From NCBI RefSeq assembly GCF_001512305.1, contig NZ_LNUT01000002.1:64618-128617 (forward strand): a stretch of 64,000 nucleotides of DNA, given 5' to 3'. The stretch's first letter is position 1, and the number at the start of each line of letters is the position of its first letter. The notes below the pieces were generated by a model, which was not told where the DNA came from, searched no databases, and saw nothing but the letters and a program-made list of their open reading frames with translations. Source of the stretch: Arthrobacter sp. EPSL27. GTDB taxonomy: Bacteria; Actinomycetota; Actinomycetes; Actinomycetales; Micrococcaceae. A program made the translations under genes and the position numbers. Shown in pieces: positions 49,392 through 57,773 of the stretch.

Positions 49392-50540
49392 ATGGGGGGC
49401 ATGTCTACCGCAGAGAGTTACCTCCTGGCAATCGGCACCAAAAAAGGCCTCTGGCTCGCGACCAGCCCGGACCGCAAGGAATGGTCCCTTTCCGGTCCAC
49501 ATTTCCTGATGAGCGAAGTCCCCAGCATCGGCATCGACACGCGTGGGGGCCGGACGCGGATCCTGGTCGGCGTCCGTTCCGAGCACTGGGGTCCCACCGT
49601 CTTCCACTCCGATGACCTGGGCGAGACGTGGAACGAACCCGAACACGGCGCCATCCGTTTCCCCGAGGACGCCGACGCCGCGCTGGAGCGCGTCTGGCAG
49701 ATCCATCCCGACGCCGACTCCCGCCCCGGGGTGGTCTGGGCCGGGTGCGAGCCGATCTCGGTCTGGAAGTCCACCGACGGCGGCGAACACTTCGAGCTCA
49801 ACCGCGGCCTGTGGGACCACCCCCACCGCGGCGAATGGGGTGCCGGGTACGGCGGCGCCGCCGCGCACTCGATTGTCATCGACCCCTCAGGCGAGAAAGT
49901 CCACGTCGCCATGAGCACCGGCGGCGTCTACCGCTCGCTCGACGGCGGCAGCTCCTGGGAGCCCCGCAACAACGGGATCTCCGCCTACTTCATGCCCGAT
50001 CCCAACCCCGAATTCGGCCAGTGCGTGCACAAGATCGCTGCCGATGCGGCCGTGGACGGCCGGCTCTACGCGCAGAACCACCACGGCGTCTACCGCAGCG
50101 ACGACGGCGCCGAGAGCTGGGAATCGATCGCGGACGGGCTGCCGGCGGACTTCGGCTTCGTCATGCTGACCCATCCCCGCCGGGCCGGAACCGCCTGGGT
50201 CATCCCGCTCAAGGCTGACGGCGAGCGGATTCCGCCGGAGGGAAAGCTGGCCGTCCACCGCACCGACGACGCCGGGGCAACGTGGAAGCGCCTGGACGAC
50301 GGCCTCCCAGCGGCCGAGTTCAACTCGGTGCTGCGGGATGCCGCCTGCGTCGACGCGGCGGAGCCTGCCGGCGTGTACTTCGGAACCCGCGGCGGCACTG
50401 TCTACGCCAGCGCCGACGAGGGCGAACACTTCAGCGAGGTGGCCTCGCACCTGCCGGATGTGCTGTGCGTGCGCGCCTCGGCCGTGTCCGCCGCGGGCGT
50501 TGCCGGTTCCGCGAGCCTCGGCGCCGCTGTGAATGCGTAA
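49392..50540 (+). CDS. BNR/Asp-box repeat (sialidase-like) beta-propeller protein
   Basis: A 382-residue cytoplasmic beta-propeller. Six Asp-box type repeats (SxDxGxxW) are visible: SDDLGETW, STDGGEHF, SLDGGSSW, SDDGAESW, TDDAGATW and SADEGEHF. These boxes hold blade turns in sialidases, but sialidase catalytic residues were not recognised and there is no signal peptide, so hydrolase activity is unlikely. It starts LLAIGTKKGLWLATS. It is followed after 6 bp by a MoaD-like gene, a pairing that recurs in actinobacteria as far as is remembered. Confidence 0.8.
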   Translation: MGGMSTAESYLLAIGTKKGLWLATSPDRKEWSLSGPHFLMSEVPSIGIDTRGGRTRILVGVRSEHWGPTVFHSDDLGETWNEPEHGAIRFPEDADAALERVWQIHPDADSRPGVVWAGCEPISVWKSTDGGEHFELNRGLWDHPHRGEWGAGYGGAAAHSIVIDPSGEKVHVAMSTGGVYRSLDGGSSWEPRNNGISAYFMPDPNPEFGQCVHKIAADAAVDGRLYAQNHHGVYRSDDGAESWESIADGLPADFGFVMLTHPRRAGTAWVIPLKADGERIPPEGKLAVHRTDDAGATWKRLDDGLPAAEFNSVLRDAACVDAAEPAGVYFGTRGGTVYASADEGEHFSEVASHLPDVLCVRASAVSAAGVAGSASLGAAVNA

Positions 50541-50546
50541 GGTCCC

Positions 50547-50834
50547 ATGGCCGGAATCAGTGTGATGCTGCCCAGTGTCCTCCAGCCGCTCGCCGGCGGG
50601 CAGTCCTTGCTGACTGCGCCCGCGGAGACGGCGGTGACGGTGGAAGGAGTGCTGGACGCGGTGACCGGGGAGTACCCGGCCCTGTCGAGGCGGTTACGGG
50701 ACGAGACCGGGGCTGTCCGACGTTACGTGAATATATACGTCAACGGGAATGAGATCCGGCGTCTTCAAGGCCTGGCCACCGAGGTAGCCCCCGGCGGGGA
50801 GGTCCTGATCATCCAGTCCGTCGCGGGAGGCTAG
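50547..50834 (+). CDS. MoaD/ThiS family ubiquitin-like protein
   Basis: A 95-residue beta-grasp protein ending in the diglycine VAGG, the site where MoaD/ThiS proteins are adenylated and carry sulfur or are attached to targets. The NIYVNGNEIRRLQGLATEV stretch and VLIIQSVAGG are typical. No molybdopterin or thiamine genes are near. It sits directly after the BNR-propeller gene, so the two probably work together in an undescribed sulfur-transfer or conjugation process. Confidence 0.85.
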   Translation: MAGISVMLPSVLQPLAGGQSLLTAPAETAVTVEGVLDAVTGEYPALSRRLRDETGAVRRYVNIYVNGNEIRRLQGLATEVAPGGEVLIIQSVAGG

Positions 50835-50839
50835 CGGCC

Positions 50840-51076
50840 TCAGGCGACCCGCCACAGGCTGCATTCGTCGGTGTTGATGGCTTTCCGGGTTCCGGACAGC
50901 CGGTCCAGGATCCACACGACCCCGATCCCGGGCGCCGTTTCCTGGACGCAGCCGCGGCGGATCACCACGTCGTCGTAATTGGGGCCGACCTTGAGGCGGG
51001 CCTCGATCTCGTCGCCGCGGTGCAGCTGATCCAGGGCGCGGATACGGGTGACAGGGGCGTTGGCTTCCTTCAACAT
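50840..51076 (-). CDS. Small protein, unknown function
   Basis: A 78-residue protein (MLKEANAPVTRIRALDQLHR..., ending WRVA) of mixed beta-strand character (VGPNYDDVVIRRGCVQE, GIGVVWILDRLSG). The frame runs open to 51406, but the start is clear: AGGAGG lies 8 nt before ATG 51076. It converges on the MoaD-like gene with a 5-bp gap. No family recognised. Confidence 0.68.
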   Translation of the reverse strand: MLKEANAPVTRIRALDQLHRGDEIEARLKVGPNYDDVVIRRGCVQETAPGIGVVWILDRLSGTRKAINTDECSLWRVA

Positions 51077-51227
51077 GGCGGGGCCTCCTGGACTGGAGAA
51101 TGATGCCTGCTCTTGCCGGCACTTCCAGTGTCCTGCGCCAATGTTGCCGCTGCGTTTCAGCCCGGTAAGGGCCGGGTAAGCGTTCAGCGCCGCCGCCGTT
51201 ACCGGGCCGGCACCGCGGCCGGAGGCC

Positions 51228-52922
51228 TCAGGGGATATGGCGCTGGCCCGGCCGCTGGACCCGGAACCAGCGGTGGCCGTAGCGGTCCAGCTCCAGTTCG
51301 AACCCTCCGTCCTCTGCCAGTGCCACATCCTCACCGTCCAGCAGGTCCCGCAGGTAAGCCCCCTCAAACCCGGATTCCGGGTCCCCGGCCGCGGCCAGGC
51401 TGGCAACCACAGAGGCCGGCTCGGCCCCGAAATTGTGGGCCAGGACCACCGTGGAGCCTTCCCAGGTGCACCGGTGCAGGAGCACCTTCGCGTCCGGTTG
51501 CTTGATCAGCTCAAAGTCGCCCCAGCCCAGTTCTGGACTCTCCCGGTAACGCTGGATCAAGGTGGCCATGAAGTTCCACAACGACGCCGGATCCCTCTTC
51601 GCCGCTGCCGCGTTGACGTTTTTCGGCCCGAAGTATCCGTCCACGACCTGCGCCACCAGGTCTTTCGCGGGAGCCGTGGAGAACCCGCCGTTGTCGCCGT
51701 CGGTCCACTGCATCGGGGACCGCACAGCCGAGCGGCCCTTCGCCGACAGGTCCTCGCCCATGCCGATTTCCTCGCCATAGAACAGCACGGGGGTCCCGGG
51801 CAGGGCGAACATCAGCGAGTAGACCATCCGGATCCGGGCGGGGTCGCCCTTGAGCATGGTGGGCAGCCGGCGGCGCAGGCCGCGGCCGTACATCTGCATG
51901 TCCTCATCCGGGCCGAACGCCGCAAAGACCTCCTCGCGCTCACTGTCGCTGAGCTTGTCGAGGGTCAGCTCGTCGTGGTTCCGGACAAACATGGCCCACT
52001 GGTTGTCCGGGTGGATCTTCGGCCGCGAGGCCAGCGATTTTGCCAGCGGCCGGGCTTCCTCGCGGGCCAGGGACAGGTACAGGTTCTGCATGGACAGGAA
52101 ATCGAACTGCATGTTCAGCTCGTTTCCCGCCGCCCCGCCGAAGTACTTCAGCTGGTCCTTGTAGGGGACATTGACCTCGCCCAGGAGCATCCCGCTGCCG
52201 TTGCGGCGGTTGAGGAAACTGCGGAGCGCGCTGAGGTAGTCGTGCGGGTCGACCGTTGCCGAATCTTCCTTTGACGTGCCCTGCAGCTCAAGGAAGAACG
52301 GGACGGCATCCAGCCGGAAGCCGTCCAGACCCAGCTGCAGCCAGAACCCCATGGACTTGGCGATCTCATCCCGCACCCGCGGGTTGGCGACGTTCAGGTC
52401 CGGCTGGTGCTTCGCGAACATGTGCAGGTACCACTCACCGGTGGCCTTGTCCTGGGTCCAGATGGACGTCTCCTCGCCGGGAAACACCACCTGGTCCGAG
52501 GTGTCCGGGGGTGTCTCCTTGCGCCAGACGTAGTAGTCGCGGAACGGGTTGTCCACCGATTTGCGGGACTCCACGAACCAGGGGTGCTTGTCCGAGGTGT
52601 GGTTAAGGACGAAGTCCGCGATCACGCGCATGCCCCGGTCCTTGGCGGTCCGGATGAACTCCACCACGTCGCCCAGGTTCCCCAGCCGCGGGTCCACGCT
52701 GTAGAGATCCGTGACGTCGTAGCCGTCGTCCTTGTCCGGGGTGGGGTAGAACGGCATCAGCCAGATGCACGTCACACCCAGGGCCGCGAGGTAGTCCACG
52801 CGCTGGATCAGGCCGCCGAAGTCCCCGGTGCCGTCGCCGTCGTCGTCGAAGAACGTTTCCGGGTCCAGGCAGTAGATGACGGCGTTCTTCCACCAGAGGT
52901 CAGAGGTCTCGGCAATCCTCAC
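51228..52922 (-). CDS. GH13 alpha-amylase family enzyme, trehalose synthase-like
   Basis: A 564-residue GH13 enzyme. VIYCLDPETFFDDDGDGTGDF, then region I DFVLNHTSDKHPWF, region II GLDGFRLDAVPF (nucleophile Asp), region III LLGEVNVP (acid/base Glu) and region IV FVRNHDEL. The overall pattern resembles trehalose-synthase-type GH13 (glucoside isomerisation or hydrolysis), but no pep2/treS maltokinase fusion is present. GTG 52922 overlaps the LLM gene stop by 4 nt; the longer frame to 53792 overlaps that gene and is rejected. Confidence 0.87.
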   Translation of the reverse strand: MRIAETSDLWWKNAVIYCLDPETFFDDDGDGTGDFGGLIQRVDYLAALGVTCIWLMPFYPTPDKDDGYDVTDLYSVDPRLGNLGDVVEFIRTAKDRGMRVIADFVLNHTSDKHPWFVESRKSVDNPFRDYYVWRKETPPDTSDQVVFPGEETSIWTQDKATGEWYLHMFAKHQPDLNVANPRVRDEIAKSMGFWLQLGLDGFRLDAVPFFLELQGTSKEDSATVDPHDYLSALRSFLNRRNGSGMLLGEVNVPYKDQLKYFGGAAGNELNMQFDFLSMQNLYLSLAREEARPLAKSLASRPKIHPDNQWAMFVRNHDELTLDKLSDSEREEVFAAFGPDEDMQMYGRGLRRRLPTMLKGDPARIRMVYSLMFALPGTPVLFYGEEIGMGEDLSAKGRSAVRSPMQWTDGDNGGFSTAPAKDLVAQVVDGYFGPKNVNAAAAKRDPASLWNFMATLIQRYRESPELGWGDFELIKQPDAKVLLHRCTWEGSTVVLAHNFGAEPASVVASLAAAGDPESGFEGAYLRDLLDGEDVALAEDGGFELELDRYGHRWFRVQRPGQRHIP

Positions 52923-53914
52923 AGGGCTGCCGCCCGGTCCCGGCGCGGAGTTCCGGACCCGCGGAGCTGGGGCAGCACGTGTTCGGCGAAGGCCCGGATG
53001 AACGGCGCCTGTTCCTGGCCGACGAAGTGCAGGTACAGCTCGTCGAAGCCGAGATCGAGATATTCGGCGAGCCACTGGGCGTGCTGTCCGGTGTCGGCGG
53101 AGATGTTCACGACGTTCCGCACCTGGTCCTCGCCGACGTCGGCGCTGACGACGTCGAAGTGTCCCGCCGTCGGCAGGTCCCACGGGACCGGCGGGGCAAA
53201 GACGTTGCTGCGCCATTGGTCCATGGCCACCGCCACGGCTTCCCGCTCCGTGGGCGCCCAGGACAGGTGGACCTGCAGCACGGCATTTCCCTTGCCGCCG
53301 GCGTCGCGGTAGGCGGCGAGCATGTCCTTCAGCTTGGCGTGCGGCTGGTTCACGGTGACCAGGCCGTCCGCCCACGCGGCCCCGCGGCGGGCCGTCTCCA
53401 CGCTGATGGCCGGGGCGATCAGCGGCGGCTTGATCTCCGGAACGTCCCAGATCCGGGCCTGCTGGACGGTGACCAGGCCGTCCCGGGTGACCTCCTTGCC
53501 GTCGTGGAGGTCCCGGATGATCCGGACCGCTTCCTCGAGGCGCTGCTGGCGGGTGGCCTTGTCCGGCCAGGCCTGGCCGGTGACGTGCTCGTTCATGTAT
53601 TCGCCGCTGCCCGGCGCCATCCAGAAGCGGCCGGGAAACATGTCCGCCAGCGTGGCCGACGCATGCGCGATGATGGCGGGGTGGTAGCGCTGGCCCGGTG
53701 CCGTCACGGTGCCGAAGCGCAGCCCGGTGGTGGCCAGGGCCGCCCCCAGCCACGACCAGGCGAATCCGGAATGCCCTTGCCGGGCGGACCACGGCTCAAT
53801 GTGGTCCGAGCACATGGCGGCATCGAAGCCCGCCTGCTCCGCCAGCTGGACGTCCTTCAGGAGCTGGCCGGGACTGATCTGTTCATGGGATGCGTGGAAA
53901 CCGAGGGTAGCCAT
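52919..53914 (-). CDS. Luciferase-like (LLM class) flavin-dependent oxidoreductase, TIGR03885-like
   Basis: A 331-residue TIM-barrel flavoprotein with luciferase-family features (LGFHASHEQISPGQLL, AAMCSDHIEPW, GQRYHPAIIAHASATLADMFPGRF in pieces, PPLIAPAISVETARR). It resembles the TIGR03885 non-F420 flavin group, which is often linked to glycosidase genes. It is coupled to the GH13 gene by a GTGA overlap. The reaction is unknown. TAAAGA ends 6 nt before the ATG, a near-match to the leaderless pattern. Confidence 0.82.
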   Translation of the reverse strand: MATLGFHASHEQISPGQLLKDVQLAEQAGFDAAMCSDHIEPWSARQGHSGFAWSWLGAALATTGLRFGTVTAPGQRYHPAIIAHASATLADMFPGRFWMAPGSGEYMNEHVTGQAWPDKATRQQRLEEAVRIIRDLHDGKEVTRDGLVTVQQARIWDVPEIKPPLIAPAISVETARRGAAWADGLVTVNQPHAKLKDMLAAYRDAGGKGNAVLQVHLSWAPTEREAVAVAMDQWRSNVFAPPVPWDLPTAGHFDVVSADVGEDQVRNVVNISADTGQHAQWLAEYLDLGFDELYLHFVGQEQAPFIRAFAEHVLPQLRGSGTPRRDRAAAL

Positions 53915-54020
53915 CGTCCATCTTTACCGCCGCCCCTGCCGGTTGTCGAGGAAAACACTTGTGCGTCTTCCGCCGCCCCTCCTCTGGCGGGCGGCGGAAC
54001 GGCAGGCCAGAATGGGGCCT

Positions 54021-55097
54021 ATGCGACTGCCGCTGATGCCCCCGATAGCGCCCATGCTGGCGAAGTCCGTCAGTGCCCTGCCCGAGGGGCCGGTGATGTT
54101 CGAGCCGAAGTGGGACGGGTTCCGGTCCATCATCTTCCGCGACGGTGACGACGTGGAGATCGGCAGCCGCAACGGTAAGCCGCTGACCCGCTACTTTCCG
54201 GAGCTCGTCGAGGCGCTGAAGGCCAACCTTCCTCCGCGCTGCGTGCTCGACGGCGAGATCATCCTGGTCGGCGCCGCGGGCGACCGTCTCGACTTCGACA
54301 TGCTGCAGCAACGGATCCACCCGGCCGCGAGCAGGGTCCGGCTGCTGGCCGAACAGACTCCCGCACGGTTCGTCGCGTTCGATCTGCTGGCCCTCGACGA
54401 CGAGGACTACACGGCGCGCCCCTTCACCGAGCGGCGCGCGGCGCTGGAACGCGTGCTTGCCGGCAGTGCTGCGCCCGTCCACCTCACCGCCGCGACCCGG
54501 GACAGGGCCACCGCCGAGGAGTGGTTCCACCAGTTCGAGGGGGCCGGCCTCGACGGGATCGTGGCCAAACCCCTGGACGGGCAGTACCTGCCGGACAAGC
54601 GCTCCATGTTCAAGGTCAAACATGTCCGCACCGCAGACTGCGTCGTCGCCGGGTACCGTGTGCACACGTCCGGGCCGGGCCGCATCGGTTCCCTCCTGCT
54701 GGGCCTCTATGACGATGACGGCGCACTCGCGAACGTCGGCGTCGTGGGGGCCTTCCCGATGCGGCGCCGCGAGGAGCTCTTCGAGGAGCTCCAGCCGCTG
54801 GTGACCGGGTTTGAGGACCACCCCTGGGCCTGGGCGCGCCAGGAGGAAGGCAGCCGGACGCCGCGCAATGCGCAGGGGAGCCGGTGGAGCGGCGGCAAGG
54901 ATCTGTCCTTCACCCCGCTCCGGCCGGACCGCGTGCTGGAAGTGAAGTATGACCACATGGAGGGCGAGAGGTTCCGGCACACGACGCAGTTCGTCCGCTG
55001 GCGCCCGGACCGGGACCCGAAGTCGTGCACCTACGGGCAGCTCGAGGAACCGGTCAAATACGATCTTGGCGCCGTGCTGGGGACCGGAAAAGCCTGA
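54021..55097 (+). CDS. ATP-dependent DNA ligase, LigC-like
   Basis: A 358-residue ligase. The adenylation site Lys is in EPKWDGFRS (residue ~30), SRNGKPLTRYFPE follows, LDGEIIL gives motif III, and the C-terminal OB domain begins near VGVVGAFPMRRREEL. Length and start (MRLPLMPPIAPMLAKSV) fit the LigC group (about 350 residues) of actinobacteria, which joins nicks in repair, often in end-joining or base-excision routes. The frame is open from 53709, but ATG 54021 (or 54012) matches the family. CAGAAT ends 7 nt before. Confidence 0.9.
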   Translation: MRLPLMPPIAPMLAKSVSALPEGPVMFEPKWDGFRSIIFRDGDDVEIGSRNGKPLTRYFPELVEALKANLPPRCVLDGEIILVGAAGDRLDFDMLQQRIHPAASRVRLLAEQTPARFVAFDLLALDDEDYTARPFTERRAALERVLAGSAAPVHLTAATRDRATAEEWFHQFEGAGLDGIVAKPLDGQYLPDKRSMFKVKHVRTADCVVAGYRVHTSGPGRIGSLLLGLYDDDGALANVGVVGAFPMRRREELFEELQPLVTGFEDHPWAWARQEEGSRTPRNAQGSRWSGGKDLSFTPLRPDRVLEVKYDHMEGERFRHTTQFVRWRPDRDPKSCTYGQLEEPVKYDLGAVLGTGKA

Positions 55098-55140
55098 CGG
55101 CAGGGCCGGCCGGCTGCCTTTCCTGCGGACGCGGCACGGA

Positions 55141-55177
55141 AAAAGCCCGGCGCGTCCTGCGGACACGCCGGGCTTTT
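55141..55177. terminator. Bidirectional terminator between ligC and the transporter
   Basis: AAAAGCCCGGCGCGTCC (55141-55157) and GGACACGCCGGGCTTTT (55161-55177) pair with one mismatch; A- and T-tracts on both sides serve both converging genes. Confidence 0.85.
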
Positions 55178-55216
55178 GCGGCACTGCGGCCCGGAACAAC
55201 CGGGCCGGGCGCCCCG

Positions 55217-56536
55217 TTACTTCAGCCCGAGCTGCTTGGTGGGGACCTTGAAGGATTCCTTGGCAGTCAGGGCCGAGACCGCCGAGATGAGGCAGATGAC
55301 GGCGGTGAAGATGCTGATCTGGACCCACCCGCCGGGCTTGATGCCGCCCATGGCTGCGACGATCGCCGGGGCGAACCCCGCCATCAGGAAGCCGAGCTGG
55401 GTGCCGATGGCCAGGCCGGAGAAACGGACCTTGGTGCTGAACATTTCGGCGTAGAAGGCGGGCCAGACGGAGTTGGCGGCCGCGTAGCCGAAGGAGAAGA
55501 AGCCGATGGCGGCCAGGAACATCAGCGGGGTGCTGCCGGACTCCAGGCTGAGCAGGAACACCGGCGTCAGGACCGCGCTGGCCACGGCGCCGTAGACGAA
55601 GACCGGCTTGCGGCCGATCCGGTCCGCGAGCATGCCGAAGAGCGGCTGGGTGCCAAGGGCCAGGAAGTTCGCGCCGACGACGAGCCACAGGGTGGTGGTG
55701 CCGTCCACGCCGGCGACGGTCTTCGCGTAGGCGATGGCCAGGGTGCCGAACACGGTGGAGACGGCGGCGATAAAGGCACAGGCGATGACACGGAGGACGT
55801 CGCGCCAGTGGTGCTTGAGCAGGTCCGCGACGGGCAGCCTGGAGATCTGGGCGGACTTCTGGGCTTCCTCGAACGCCGGGGGTTCGTGCAGGGTGCGCCG
55901 GATGAAGAACGCCACAATCACCACGACGGCGCTGAGCCAGAACGGAATGCGCCAGCCGATGCCGTACTTGATCTCGTCCGGCAGGGCCAGGACGGGGATG
56001 AAGACGAGGGCGGCGAGGATCTGGCCGCCCTGGGTGCCGGTCAAGGTCCAGGAGGTGAAGAAGGCGCGGCGGTTGTCCGGGGCGTGCTCCAGCGTCATGG
56101 AGGAGGCGCCCGCCTGCTCGCCGGCCGCCGAGAGGCCCTGGCAGAGGCGCGCCAGCACCAGCAGGGCCGGAGCCCACCAGCCGATCGTGTTGAAGTCCGG
56201 CAGGCAGCCGATGGCAAACGTCGATGCGCCCATCAGCAGGAGCGTGAACATCAGGACCTTGCGCCGGCCCACCCGGTCACCGAAGTGCCCCAGGATCACT
56301 GCGCCCACCGGCCGGGCGACGTACGCGAAACCGAAGGTCGCGAAGGACATGATCGCCGCGTTGGCGCCGGCGTCCGGGAAGAAGACCGTGGGGAAGATCA
56401 GCGCGGCGGCGGATCCGAAGATAAAGAAGTCGTAGTACTCGACGGCACTGCCCAGGAAACTGGCGAGTGCTGCCTTCTTCGGCGTCCCGGCCGGCGCATT
56501 GGTGCCCGGAGTCGTAGACGGGAGTGTCTGGCTCAT
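55217..56536 (-). CDS. MHS family MFS transporter, probable shikimate/aromatic-acid importer
   Basis: A 439-residue carrier with twelve helices of the metabolite:H+ symporter family (ShiA/PcaT/ProP-like). ASFLGSAVEYYDFFIFGSAAAL in helix 1, the GRRKVLMFTLLLMG loop 2-3 and the KYGIGWRIPFWLSA motif are characteristic. It is divergent from the IclR gene that heads the quinate/shikimate-protocatechuate operon, so uptake of shikimate, quinate or protocatechuate is inferred. AAAGGA precedes the ATG. Confidence 0.87.
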   Translation of the reverse strand: MSQTLPSTTPGTNAPAGTPKKAALASFLGSAVEYYDFFIFGSAAALIFPTVFFPDAGANAAIMSFATFGFAYVARPVGAVILGHFGDRVGRRKVLMFTLLLMGASTFAIGCLPDFNTIGWWAPALLVLARLCQGLSAAGEQAGASSMTLEHAPDNRRAFFTSWTLTGTQGGQILAALVFIPVLALPDEIKYGIGWRIPFWLSAVVVIVAFFIRRTLHEPPAFEEAQKSAQISRLPVADLLKHHWRDVLRVIACAFIAAVSTVFGTLAIAYAKTVAGVDGTTTLWLVVGANFLALGTQPLFGMLADRIGRKPVFVYGAVASAVLTPVFLLSLESGSTPLMFLAAIGFFSFGYAAANSVWPAFYAEMFSTKVRFSGLAIGTQLGFLMAGFAPAIVAAMGGIKPGGWVQISIFTAVICLISAVSALTAKESFKVPTKQLGLK

Positions 56537-56734
56537 GGTGTTCCTTTGTGTGACGACATTGTCGCGGATGGATCAGGAAGGTCTCCGCCGCCGCTGGCCA
56601 TAAGTGTGCGGCGGCGGAAGGTTCATGGAAAGACCTGGACGAGTAGCCGCATGGTGGGAGCTACTTGTGCGATGTAGCAATCATGGCTGTGAGCGCGATC
56701 ACTTGTCAACAAAAATAATCACCATCTAGAAATA

Positions 56735-56753
56735 GCTCTCACCATGTGAGAGC
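56735..56753. promoter_or_regulatory. Perfect 19-bp palindrome, IclR operator candidate
   Basis: GCTCTCAC-CAT-GTGAGAGC lies 8 bp before the IclR start, in the divergent promoter region. GAGCAT (56750-56755) ends 6 nt before the ATG and may be a weak leaderless -10 box overlapped by the palindrome. Confidence 0.6.
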
Positions 56754-56761
56754 ATTGAGCC

Positions 56762-57628
56762 ATGAGTGTGAACCAAGACACAAAGCCGGCGGCCGATGAC
56801 GCCGCCGCTGATGCCGCCTCCGCGCCAAGCTCCACCTCTCCGGGATCCAAGGGCCCCAAGGGCGCCAGGGAGGATTCCCGGACGGACATGGTGGGGAAGG
56901 CCCTGGGCCTGCTGGTGCTGCTCGGCGACGAGCCGCGCGGCGCGAGTGCCGCCGAGCTGTCACGCCGGGCGGAACTGCCCTTCAGCACCACATACCGACT
57001 GCTGGGATCCCTGACGCGGGACGGTTTTGTGGACTACGAGCCGGACGGCCGCCGCTACCACCTTGGCCTGCGGATCTTCCAGCTGGGGCAGCGGGTGTCC
57101 AACCACCACGGCTTTGCCGGGACAGCGCTCCCCATCCTGCGGCGGGTGACGGAGGAGACGGGCGAGGCCACCATCCTCTCCGTCCGCGACGGGAACCACC
57201 ACCTCACCGTCAACAAGGTGGACGGGCCGCAGACCTTCCGCGTCACCAGCGACCCGGGCCACCTGGGCGCGCTGCACACCACCTCGGTGGGCAAGGCGCT
57301 GGTGGCGTTCGCCGATGACGCCACCCGCCACCAGCTGGTCGAAGAGCTGGAACTGGAGCCGCTGACCGACTTCTCCATTACCGACCGCGAGGCGTTCCGG
57401 GCCGAGATCGACCTGGTCCGCAAGCGCGGCTACGCGCTGATGGACCAGGAAAACGAGATGGGCATGCGGGCCGTCGCCGTTCCCGTGTTCAACACCCAGG
57501 GCCACGCCTTTGCCTCCCTGGCCACGGCGGTCCCGGTCTTCCGGATGACCGTCGAAGCCCTGGAGGCCCTGGTCCCGCTCCTCCAGTCGGCGGCGGCGGA
57601 GCTGTCCGCCCGGCTGCCCCAGCAATAA
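56762..57628 (+). CDS. IclR family transcriptional regulator
   Basis: A 288-residue regulator with a flexible Ala/Ser/Pro N-terminus (~1-35), a winged helix-turn-helix (ALGLLVLLGDEPRGASAAELSRRAELPFSTTYRLLGSL in pieces, ~40-85) and the IclR effector domain (ILSVRDGNHHLTVNKVDG, HTTSVGKALVAF, YALMDQENEMGMRAVAVPV). It separates the divergent transporter from the shikimate/protocatechuate genes. A PcaR/QuiR-like role is inferred. Confidence 0.9.
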   Translation: MSVNQDTKPAADDAAADAASAPSSTSPGSKGPKGAREDSRTDMVGKALGLLVLLGDEPRGASAAELSRRAELPFSTTYRLLGSLTRDGFVDYEPDGRRYHLGLRIFQLGQRVSNHHGFAGTALPILRRVTEETGEATILSVRDGNHHLTVNKVDGPQTFRVTSDPGHLGALHTTSVGKALVAFADDATRHQLVEELELEPLTDFSITDREAFRAEIDLVRKRGYALMDQENEMGMRAVAVPVFNTQGHAFASLATAVPVFRMTVEALEALVPLLQSAAAELSARLPQQ

Positions 57629-57648
57629 AACCCATGCGCAGCCTGTAT

Positions 57649-57667
57649 TTGTTCGCTAGTAGAACAA
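57649..57667. promoter_or_regulatory. Operator candidate before the quinate/shikimate genes
   Basis: TTGTTC-GCTAGTA-GAACAA is a perfect inverted repeat in the 145-bp gap after the IclR gene; a third GAACAA half-site follows at 57681-57686, 19 bp downstream of the previous one. Probably a site for the IclR protein. Confidence 0.5.
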
Positions 57668-57773
57668 CAGTGCAACATGTGAACAAATGCGGTACTGTAA
57701 TCCCCAGCACACGGTCCGCGGGCGCCCAGCGCGTCCCCGCCGGCCGGGCGCCGTTGTCAAAGGAGCTATACGG

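Noticed and set aside
49392-50540. Secreted sialidase
   Set aside because: Asp boxes are present, but there is no signal peptide and the catalytic Arg triad/Tyr set was not recognised.
53883-56177. 764-residue minus-strand frame across ligC and the MHS transporter
   Set aside because: It is antisense to LigC and crosses a strong terminator and the transporter in another frame.
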